Source: CAYMSF01 sp964542255 (lineage in GTDB: Bacteria; Verrucomicrobiota; Lentisphaeria; Victivallales; Victivallaceae). From it: DNA of 9,452 bases. Shown here piece by piece: positions 1 through 5,732 of the stretch; within the stretch, counting starts at the first letter, position 1; every line of letters starts with the position of its first letter. The notes beneath the pieces were generated by a model. That model was not told the origin of the DNA, did not search any database, and saw only the letters and a list, made by a program, of their open reading frames with translations. Where the stretch lies: NCBI GenBank assembly GCA_964542255.1, contig CAZITV010000089.1, positions 1 through 9,452 of the forward strand. The letters run 5' to 3'. A program made the translations under genes and the position numbers.

Positions 1-30
1 GACCTATCAGGCACAGCAGCCCGGGTTGTT

Positions 31-786
31 TCAAGACGACGTTCCTGCAAACTCTATTTCGAAGATTTCAGCATAAAGATGGTCGCTAATTCCACTTTGT
101 TTGGCGGCGGCAGCTTCACCCGACAAGATGCGTTCGTCAAAACCATAACCGCGGGTATTTAAATTGCGCTGCTGTTGTGATTGATGCAGCCGCAGCAGTT
201 CCGCTTTCCACGCTGCTTTGGTCGGGTCAAAAGGGGTATAAATGTCCATTCTTAACGCAATGGTTTTCGGGTCGCGGTTTAAAAACGCGGCAAAAGCGTA
301 TCCGGCATTGCCGGCCAGCCGATGGAGCATTTTATAAATCAACCGGTGATCAGCGTTGGTATCATTGCCGTGCGGCAGAAAAACCAGCGATGGGGTAAGT
401 TCATTGAAAACCGCGGCAACTTGAGTAAAATTTTCAGTAGTATCCTGAATACTGCCGGCTTCGTCCTCTTCCAGGCGGAGAAACCGCAACTGATTATCCG
501 GCAACCCAAAGAATCTACAGCTTTGCCGCTGTTCTGACTCGCGGATGCGGGTTTTCTCCAGTGTTGTCGGAACTGCGCAAAACGAATTTTCCACGCCGCT
601 GGCGCCGGAAGCGGCCACCACTACAAAAATTTCCGCGCCGGCGAGAAAAAACTTTTGCATCGTTACGGCAATGGCATCAAAATCATCAGGATGAGGGGCA
701 AGCACCAACAACCGCAAACCGGCAGGGATTGTCAGCGCGTCGAGACTGACAGGAAAAATAATCTTATTAAGCCAAGTTGAGTTCAT
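31..786 (-). CDS. PIG-L/LmbE-family zinc-dependent deacetylase
   Basis: This 251-residue protein belongs to the PIG-L/LmbE family, whose members remove acetyl groups from N-acetylglucosamine-type sugars (GlcNAc-PI, GlcNAc-inositol in mycothiol synthesis, GlcNAc-malate in bacillithiol synthesis). The family signature AHPDDE appears as PHPDDFD at residues 31-37, after the core strand RLLVLA. H32 and D35 match two zinc ligands and D34 the general base. The third ligand is expected in ADHR (145-148), at H147, in a region preceded by PHGND. The usual Glu after HPDD is Phe36. There is no signal peptide, so it is probably cytoplasmic. The start lies 12 nt after the stop of the DUF2950 gene with only a weak ribosome binding site, which suggests co-transcription. 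The start is chosen because no other Met precedes the first core strand. The family is secure; the substrate is unknown, and nothing nearby indicates thiol or glycolipid synthesis. Confidence 0.88.
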   Translation of the reverse strand: MNSTWLNKIIFPVSLDALTIPAGLRLLVLAPHPDDFDAIAVTMQKFFLAGAEIFVVVAASGASGVENSFCAVPTTLEKTRIRESEQRQSCRFFGLPDNQLRFLRLEEDEAGSIQDTTENFTQVAAVFNELTPSLVFLPHGNDTNADHRLIYKMLHRLAGNAGYAFAAFLNRDPKTIALRMDIYTPFDPTKAAWKAELLRLHQSQQQRNLNTRGYGFDERILSGEAAAAKQSGISDHLYAEIFEIEFAGTSS

Positions 787-798
787 TGCGGCGTTGGT

Positions 799-1719
799 TT
801 AATCTTCGAACGGTTCCCATGTATCATCCGGATTATACTCTGTCATAGCTGCCGCGATTTTTGCGGTATCTTCGCCTAGATCTTTTTCAAAGACGATTCC
901 GTGCTTAGAGACGATGAATGATGTAATTCCCGACCCGCCGTAGTTCGCCGGATATGCGATCAGGGCAAAACCGTTTTTCATTTTGCCGTCGATGAGATAG
1001 TCTTTCTTGCCACCCGGTGCAGCAGCTCCCTGTGCAGTGAGTATCTTGTAAAAATAGCCGTAGTATGGTTTGCGTTTTTCCAACGGGACATCCTGCGACG
1101 CGAGTACAATAAGAGCGCCTAGATTACTTTTCTCATTGGCATCTTTATTACTGGCATCCCAATAAAGACCATTTTTAGCATCTTGTTCTCCGGTAAATTT
1201 AGCGGTATATTCTTTGGCGGCGCCTGATGCCAGCTTCATTCTGGCATTTTTTTCCTCAAGGTCGGCGATAGTTCTGCAAATTCGGACAGCATTGAGTTCA
1301 TTTCTGCCGATTCTGCGGTTAATGATTTCGTCTTTCCCGGCTTCGGTGTAGAAAAAGACTTTGCCGTCGCATTCGGCAAGCGGCACTACGAATGGAAATC
1401 TGTCATTGCCAATATCAAGATAGGTTAGCGTGCCATCCTTGACAAAATTCACCTTTTCCTTCAGCTTTCCTGCAAAGATATTCATTGACTCTTTGTCATA
1501 ATCCTTATCACCGGAGTTAAGAATCTCACCGGCATTCGGACCAAAAATCTCCATCAGCCGCTGCGTATCATGCTTCCCTGCCGCATCGCTAAGTGCGGCC
1601 GCCGCGGTCTCAGGCGATGCAAACATCACTTGACCAACCTCCGGCTTAATACTGCTGCAGCCATTAATAAGAAAAACCGAACAACACAATGCAATACAAA
1701 CGATGCTTATCTTTGTCAT
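799..1719 (-). CDS. DUF2950 family lipoprotein
   Basis: This is a 306-residue member of the DUF2950 family, which has no established biochemical function. The family core is recognisable in FPFVVPL, then KDEIINRRIGRNELNAVRICR in the first half, and later GLYW, YYGYFYKILTAQG, AAPGG, GFALIAYPANYGGSG and KDLG near the C-terminus. The N-terminus is a lipoprotein signal: a Lys residue, a hydrophobic stretch, then I-N-G-C with the lipidated Cys at residue 21, so it should be anchored in the envelope. The start is placed at the ATG at 1717-1719 because GGAG lies 6 nt upstream and this puts the hydrophobic segment right at the N-terminus. A longer reading from 1749 is open but has no ribosome binding site. 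It lies 89 nt downstream of the DUF3300 gene on the same strand. DUF2950 and DUF3300 genes are commonly adjacent in Gram-negative genomes, so the two products probably act together in the envelope. Confidence 0.9.
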   Translation of the reverse strand: MTKISIVCIALCCSVFLINGCSSIKPEVGQVMFASPETAAAALSDAAGKHDTQRLMEIFGPNAGEILNSGDKDYDKESMNIFAGKLKEKVNFVKDGTLTYLDIGNDRFPFVVPLAECDGKVFFYTEAGKDEIINRRIGRNELNAVRICRTIADLEEKNARMKLASGAAKEYTAKFTGEQDAKNGLYWDASNKDANEKSNLGALIVLASQDVPLEKRKPYYGYFYKILTAQGAAAPGGKKDYLIDGKMKNGFALIAYPANYGGSGITSFIVSKHGIVFEKDLGEDTAKIAAAMTEYNPDDTWEPFED

Positions 1720-1725
1720 TTTATT

Positions 1726-1729
1726 CTCC
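1726..1729 (-). promoter_or_regulatory. Ribosome binding site fixing the DUF2950 start
   Basis: On the minus strand GGAG is followed by 6 nt and then ATG at 1719. The two upstream in-frame ATGs (1749 and 1731) lack such a site, and one of them overlaps the GGAG itself. This decides the start and yields a compact lipoprotein signal peptide. Confidence 0.75.
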
Positions 1730-1808
1730 ATAATATTTGAGCTATTCATTCGATACCCAATATTTTGTATTTCCGTTTAAAACTGTGCTATGCCCGATAT
1801 CTTTACCC

Positions 1809-2984
1809 TTATCTCCTTCCACCGCCGCCACCACCTCTGGCTCCGCCACCACCGCCACCGCGCGATACTGCGGCTGAACCGCCGCGGTTTCCGCTGGGAC
1901 GGGACATATTGGCTGAGCGATTCGAAGCGCAAGGACTTTTAGCGCGGCTGGAATAACCGCGGTTGCTGTAATCACGTTCAAGATTCCCGTTTTGTGCAGC
2001 GTTTAACCCATTACTGAGATTTTGCTGCCCGCCAGGGATACGGCCGATGTTGTTGAGATTGCCTGCCGCGGCGCTGCGGTTCAGCTGGTTTCGTGCACCG
2101 TCGCCAAGCTGCTGCGCAATCTGCTGGGTGTTGGGACGCTGCTGTGCTATTTGACTGGCCTGTGCTACCTGCCCGGCATTGAGAGCGGTGTTGCCGCGCG
2201 GCGACACTTGATTACGATTCCACGGCGTATTAGCAATGTTCGCCGGATAATTTCGATTGGCATTGGCAAAATAATTATTATTGTAGTGAGAAATATTTCC
2301 ATTATTCCAGTCGCTGCGGTAACCTAGCGCCCAGGCGGCGCCATAACCCGCCCTTGGCCATGCCGGTGCAACGATAACCTGCGGATAGTACCATGACCCG
2401 CCCCCGTTCCAATAACCATACGCGGTGGATGGAACATAGTTATCCACATAGACAGTTTCCGGGTCGGTGCTTTCGATGGTTGTTTGACCGTCTGTTGCGG
2501 TTGTAACCTGCTGGTTGGCATCGGACTTTAACGTGCCGGCATCTTTGGCTTTGCGCCGCATGATTTGTATGGTGTTCATCACATCTTTCTGCTGACTCAT
2601 AAATGCTTCACCGAGATCTTGTGTCCAATCCAAATTATCGTTCATCTTGGCAAGCAGATCCGGAAAGAAGACCAGCCCCTGCACGCTGGGGTCCCAGTTC
2701 TTGACCGTAAGCTCATCTTTGATATCTTCCTCAGATAAACCCGGATTACGCTTGAGCCATCTGGCGGCAGTTACCACGTCAGCCGGGTAGGTTGATGCGG
2801 CAAGTACCTGCGCGAGCAGATTGTCGGGATAAAGAGCAATTGGCGCCACCAGTTGTTCAAGCTGAGACGATGTGAACTGCGGCTGCTGCGACAATGATCC
2901 TGCCGGCGCGGCCGCTGGCTGCTCCTGCGCCATAATTGATGGTACAACTGCAAGCAGAAACAACCAAAACGCGAATAATCTCAT
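1809..2984 (-). CDS. DUF3300 domain secreted protein with Asn/Gly-rich tail
   Basis: This 391-residue protein begins with a Sec signal peptide (MRLFAFWLFLLAVVPSIMA, cleavage near residue 19-20). The DUF3300 domain follows at about residues 38-190. Its hallmarks are LVAPIALYPDNLLAQVLAAS (46-64), TYPADVV, AARWLKRNPGL, NWDPSVQGLVFFPDLL and ML-like helices ending in QKDVMNTIQIMRRKA, then PETVYVDNYVPSTAYG. After about residue 190 the chain becomes low complexity: aromatic and Asn-rich, then Gln/Ala/Asn, and finally a Gly-Gly-Arg tail ending GGGGGGRR. That architecture is typical of the family, whose function is unknown. AGAGGTGG lies just upstream of the ATG as a strong ribosome binding site. A sigma-70-type promoter lies at 3025-3052. 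It is the first gene of the leftward operon, upstream of the DUF2950 lipoprotein gene. The family call is secure; periplasmic or surface location is inferred from the signal peptide. Confidence 0.92.
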   Translation of the reverse strand: MRLFAFWLFLLAVVPSIMAQEQPAAAPAGSLSQQPQFTSSQLEQLVAPIALYPDNLLAQVLAASTYPADVVTAARWLKRNPGLSEEDIKDELTVKNWDPSVQGLVFFPDLLAKMNDNLDWTQDLGEAFMSQQKDVMNTIQIMRRKAKDAGTLKSDANQQVTTATDGQTTIESTDPETVYVDNYVPSTAYGYWNGGGSWYYPQVIVAPAWPRAGYGAAWALGYRSDWNNGNISHYNNNYFANANRNYPANIANTPWNRNQVSPRGNTALNAGQVAQASQIAQQRPNTQQIAQQLGDGARNQLNRSAAAGNLNNIGRIPGGQQNLSNGLNAAQNGNLERDYSNRGYSSRAKSPCASNRSANMSRPSGNRGGSAAVSRGGGGGGARGGGGGGRR

Positions 2985-2987
2985 TTG

Positions 2988-2995
2988 CCACCTCT
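2988..2995 (-). promoter_or_regulatory. Strong ribosome binding site of the DUF3300 gene
   Basis: On the minus strand the sequence reads AGAGGTGG, then 3 nt, then ATG at 2984, confirming the chosen start. Confidence 0.7.
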
Positions 2996-3024
2996 GAGTG
3001 TTTGATTATAGGGTAGTTGCTAGT

Positions 3025-3052
3025 AACATACCACGGCTTTAACCATTGTCAA
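3025..3052 (-). promoter_or_regulatory. Predicted sigma-70-type promoter of the DUF3300 operon
   Basis: Read on the minus strand, a perfect -35 TTGACA (3047-3052) is separated by 16 nt from TATGTT (3025-3030), which matches TATAAT at 4 of 6 positions. Transcription would start near 3018, giving a leader of about 34 nt with the ribosome binding site in it. A TATAAT at 3005-3010 is closer to the gene but has no good -35 and would start transcription on top of the ribosome binding site. Confidence 0.6.
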
Positions 3053-3156
3053 ACTTTTGTTAATTTATACTGAGCAGCAATCTAAAAGTTAGCAAAGACA
3101 AGGTTCATTTGAGGTTATTTGGCAATTACTACAGAGGACTGTAACGGCTAAATCTG

Positions 3157-3172
3157 TACGATAGCAGCCAAC
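3157..3172 (+). repeat. Dispersed 16-bp repeat, copy 1
   Basis: The sequence TACGATAGCAGCCAAC occurs here and again, exactly, at 9427-9442 on the same strand. Both copies are intergenic. Upstream of each lie AATC (3151-3154 and 9422-9425) and GTAACGGCT (3141-3149 and 9384-9392), so the shared block may be a degraded longer element. Copy 1 is followed by a GC-rich patch that can form GGCAG-CGCA-CTGCC at 3184-3197. Function is unknown. Confidence 0.6.
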
Positions 3173-3222
3173 GTCCAAACGGCGGCAGCGCACTGCCATC
3201 CAAACAGCCGGAACAATGCCGG

Positions 3223-3292
3223 TGCCGGGAATGTTTAACCATTTATGGTTAAATCTAATTTACAATATCTCCGGCAGGCAGTTTGTTTTTTC
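3223..3292 (+). promoter_or_regulatory. Nested inverted repeats followed by a T-tract (operator, terminator or small RNA end)
   Basis: The centre is a near-perfect palindrome, TTTAACCAT-TT-ATGGTTAAA (3234-3253, 9-bp arms). It is enclosed by TGCCGG (3223-3228) and CCGGCA (3271-3276). A T-rich run, GTTTGTTTTTTC, begins at 3281. An additional TGCCGG at 3217-3222 offers an alternative pairing. The symmetric core between two divergent promoters fits a dimeric regulator's operator. The outer arms plus T-run could instead form the 3' end of a small transcript reading rightward. The sequence alone does not decide between them. Confidence 0.45.
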
Positions 3293-3355
3293 AAGACACA
3301 CCGGAATGAGCCAATAACAAAATGTGTGCTATACCGCAATTCTTGCTACACGAAA

Positions 3356-3384
3356 TTGACAAACTGTGAATGTCCTGATATTGT
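3356..3384 (+). promoter_or_regulatory. Predicted sigma-70-type promoter of the AAA+ ATPase / biotin ligase operon
   Basis: A perfect TTGACA (3356-3361), a 17-nt spacer and TATTGT (3379-3384, 4 of 6 matches to TATAAT) are well placed. Transcription would start near 3391, leaving about 25 nt of leader with GGAGG at 3405-3409, 6 nt before the ATG. Confidence 0.65.
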
Positions 3385-3415
3385 ATTTGCCGTAGAATAA
3401 TAACGGAGGTATCTA

Positions 3416-4840
3416 ATGCCGAAAAATAAGCCAACTCTGACCGGGATTAAACCACTTACAGAACGGTTTGAAGAAGTTTGCGCAGACGCCAGGACGCTGT
3501 TTATGGAATATAATAACGGCGCGATGGCGGTAAAAAATATTCCGCACCGCGATTTTATCGTTATCTATTGTGACACTCTGGATGCGGTTAAAAGAGACTT
3601 GACCCGGCTTGCCGGCGTTCCCGGCAGCGCGGTCAGATACGCCCGTGCCATTGATGATATCCCGGATTCGATGGACTGTATTAACCGGTTGGCGGCATTC
3701 TCTCCTGGTAATGCGCTAGAGTCGTATCTGGAAAATTGCGTGTTGGATGTTCTGACGGCAATGGGACAGACCAGCGCTGCTGCCGACAGGTTTATTCTGG
3801 CGCATGCTGAACGGATTTGCGCTTCGGTGCAGTTACTAATTAGCTATCTGAATTTATTGCAGGGGTTAAATGCCGCGGATGTGCTGCCTAGAACCGCCCC
3901 GGCATTTTTTGCCGCCGGAGCAAAGCCGGCAGTTAGCTTTCGTGAAAAAATCCAAGGTGAGAGATTGCTGACTGGCTTGACCGGCAGGGCTACCGCGCCG
4001 GATATTTTCAGTAACGCCCCGGCATTTCGTTACCTGGATGGTCAATTCGTGGCGGCGGAGTTAAACTCCATTCGTCCTGTGGGGCAGTTTTTTGGCTATA
4101 ATGATGTGCGCCGGTTATTTCAGCAGCATTTTGCTAGTTTTGTGGCGGGAGAATCGAATTTGCCGTTGCTGATTTCAAGTCTGCCGGGTCTGGGCAAGAC
4201 GCATTTCTCGATTGCATATACTTTATCTCACCCGGAACTCACGCTGGTGTTGCTTGAACCAGCAATGCTGGGGCATCAGTTCGAGATTATTCTGCGCCGT
4301 TTGGCCATGCATAAAAACCGTAAATTTGTCCTGTTTTTTGATGATCTTGATCCGGAGAAAATTGATTGGTATTATTTTCGCACCAATGTTGGCGGCAGTT
4401 TTTCGCTGCCCGGCAATATTGCATTGGTCTTGGCGGCTAATTACGATTTTCCGGCAAATATTACCAGCCGCGGACGCGGAATTAATTTCCCGATGTTTGA
4501 CGAAATCCGCTGTCAGGAGATGGTGATGGATTTTCTCGTTTCCATCGGTATGAAGCACTGCCGGAATGAACTTGTTTCGGTTATCGCCGCGGATTATTGT
4601 GAAGAATTCGGGCAAAAGAAAATCGCAGAATTAAGTCCGCGCACGCTGATCCGCTATCTGGAATCATACAAGCAAAGCCCGGTTAAACGGAAACAAATGC
4701 TGGATTTTTCCAAAAAAGAGATTATCGCCCGCCCGGATGCACAAATATTTTATAATTTCAACGTTAAAATTCTCCGGATGCTTTATGGTGAAGAGGCGCT
4801 TGAAGTACTGCGTCAGGAAAAAATCCGCCAGTCCTTATGA
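3416..4840 (+). CDS. AAA+ family ATPase of unknown role (DUF815-like)
   Basis: This 474-residue protein has a C-terminal AAA+ module and an N-terminal region of about 200 residues that I do not recognise; it is largely helical, with several Ala/Leu-rich segments. In the ATPase part, Walker A is SLPGLGKT (255-262), with Ser in place of the first Gly. Walker B is FVLFFDDLD (304-312), with acidic residues D309 and D310. Sensor 1 is N342 in LVLAANYD. R352 or R354 in SRGRGINFP could be the arginine finger, and R409 in SPRTLIRYL fits sensor 2. The Walker B and strand layout recall DUF815 ATPases, but that is a resemblance only. There is no signal peptide or membrane segment, so it is cytoplasmic. 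GGAGG sits 6 nt before the start and a strong promoter lies upstream. The stop overlaps the start of the biotin ligase gene. The ATPase call is firm; no substrate or partner can be named. Confidence 0.85.
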   Translation: MPKNKPTLTGIKPLTERFEEVCADARTLFMEYNNGAMAVKNIPHRDFIVIYCDTLDAVKRDLTRLAGVPGSAVRYARAIDDIPDSMDCINRLAAFSPGNALESYLENCVLDVLTAMGQTSAAADRFILAHAERICASVQLLISYLNLLQGLNAADVLPRTAPAFFAAGAKPAVSFREKIQGERLLTGLTGRATAPDIFSNAPAFRYLDGQFVAAELNSIRPVGQFFGYNDVRRLFQQHFASFVAGESNLPLLISSLPGLGKTHFSIAYTLSHPELTLVLLEPAMLGHQFEIILRRLAMHKNRKFVLFFDDLDPEKIDWYYFRTNVGGSFSLPGNIALVLAANYDFPANITSRGRGINFPMFDEIRCQEMVMDFLVSIGMKHCRNELVSVIAADYCEEFGQKKIAELSPRTLIRYLESYKQSPVKRKQMLDFSKKEIIARPDAQIFYNFNVKILRMLYGEEALEVLRQEKIRQSL

Positions 4841-5592
4841 AACCAAATATTCCAATAATTTGGCTGGATTCAGTGGATTCAACCAATCTCTACGCTATCA
4901 ATAATTTTGCCGGCCTGCCTGACGGTACCGCGGTGGCGGCGCATACTCAAACTGCAGGCAGGGGACGGCTCGGACGCAAGTGGCTCGCTACACCGGGTCA
5001 AAATATTTGCTTGTCCTATGTCATCAAACATCCGGTTGAACCATTCTATCATGCTTCAGCGGTAGTATCCCTCGCCGCCCTGAAAACTATTCGTGCCGAA
5101 CTCGCGGTGCCGGGACTGTGGATAAAGTGGCCCAATGATATTTATTATAAGGATAAAAAAATCGCCGGGGTACTTTGTGAAGGCAAAATCCAAGACGGTA
5201 AAATCATCGGGATTGTTGCCGGTATCGGTATCAATGTGAATACTCCGCAGTCAGCACTTGATTTGATTGACCAGCCGGCAACGTCAATGGCGGTAATCGC
5301 CGCACAAAATTTTAACGTTACACAAGTCGCGGAACTGCTGGTCAAGGCACTGGATGAATGCTGTCAGGCCTGGCGAAATGACCCAGCGGTGATATTCCAA
5401 GATTGGAAAAACGAAAACCGCCTGATTGGAAAAACCGTCGAGGCCGAATACCAGGGCCGTATGGTAACAGGAAAAATTACTGATATCAATGACGATGGAA
5501 GCGTCACTTTCACCCACGGCCACCACAACTATTGTCTGATAAGCGGCGATATCAGAATTATTAAATCTTCTCTGGCGAATGAAGCTTGGTAA
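4837..5592 (+). CDS. birA: Biotin--[biotin carboxyl carrier protein] ligase, monofunctional
   Basis: This 251-residue cytoplasmic enzyme activates biotin to biotinyl-AMP and attaches it to a lysine of biotin carrier proteins, such as the acetyl-CoA carboxylase carrier subunit. Family motifs appear in order: DSVDSTN (11-17), the adenylate-binding loop GRGRLGRKW (41-49), KWPND (97-101), KIAGVLCE (108-115) and GIGINVN (129-135). The SH3-like C-terminal domain occupies roughly residues 205-250. The protein starts directly at the catalytic domain and has no N-terminal winged helix, so it is the group I type that does not act as a biotin repressor. Its ATG overlaps the stop of the ATPase gene as ATGA, so translation is probably coupled. 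No biotin carrier or biotin synthesis gene is in the window. The next gene starts 140 nt downstream with its own possible control sites. Confidence 0.95.
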   Translation: MKPNIPIIWLDSVDSTNLYAINNFAGLPDGTAVAAHTQTAGRGRLGRKWLATPGQNICLSYVIKHPVEPFYHASAVVSLAALKTIRAELAVPGLWIKWPNDIYYKDKKIAGVLCEGKIQDGKIIGIVAGIGINVNTPQSALDLIDQPATSMAVIAAQNFNVTQVAELLVKALDECCQAWRNDPAVIFQDWKNENRLIGKTVEAEYQGRMVTGKITDINDDGSVTFTHGHHNYCLISGDIRIIKSSLANEAW

Positions 5593-5623
5593 TCCGCTGG
5601 CTTGACTTTTCTGGAAAACTAAT

Positions 5624-5658
5624 TTGACATCATGATTGTTTTGATGTACTTTATACAT
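5624..5658 (+). promoter_or_regulatory. Possible promoter/operator upstream of the secreted protein gene
   Basis: A perfect TTGACA lies at 5624-5629, but the TATA-like sequence TTATACAT (5651-5658) is about 21 nt away, longer than ideal. A TACTTT at the optimal 17-nt spacing is weak. Two overlapping inverted repeats cover the spacer and -10: ACATCA/TGATGT (5627-5632 and 5642-5647) and ATGTA/TACAT (5644-5648 and 5654-5658). Imperfect spacing plus symmetry could mean a regulated promoter; this is tentative. Confidence 0.35.
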
Positions 5659-5687
5659 GTTTATCCTGAATTTTCGGCTATTTTTAA

Positions 5688-5699
5688 AAAGGCGCCTTT
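5688..5699. repeat. 12-bp perfect palindrome in the leader of the secreted protein gene
   Basis: AAAGGCGCCTTT reads identically on both strands and lies 33 nt before the ATG, downstream of the possible promoter. It could be a regulator site or a short hairpin with a GCGC loop. No T-run follows on the plus strand, so it is not a convincing terminator for birA. Confidence 0.4.
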
Positions 5700-5732
5700 A
5701 ACACTTGCACTTTATGATACAAAAGGGTTGAT

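Noticed and set aside
1..30. Shared TTTCAAGAC between 26-36 and 3288-3297 as a repeat
   Set aside because: A 9-nt match of this kind is expected by chance in a window this long.
1719..1749. Longer N-terminus for the DUF2950 lipoprotein starting at 1749
   Set aside because: It has no ribosome binding site and would push the lipoprotein signal 10 residues inward, whereas the ATG at 1719 has GGAG at ideal spacing.
1742..1981. Open frame of 79 codons on the minus strand overlapping the DUF3300 tail
   Set aside because: It is an alternative frame of the repetitive Gly/Arg-rich 3' end of the DUF3300 gene, with no ribosome binding site and no recognisable domain.
4223..4615. 130-codon antisense frame within the AAA+ ATPase gene
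   Set aside because: The plus-strand frame carries Walker and sensor motifs here; the antisense product has no recognisable feature.
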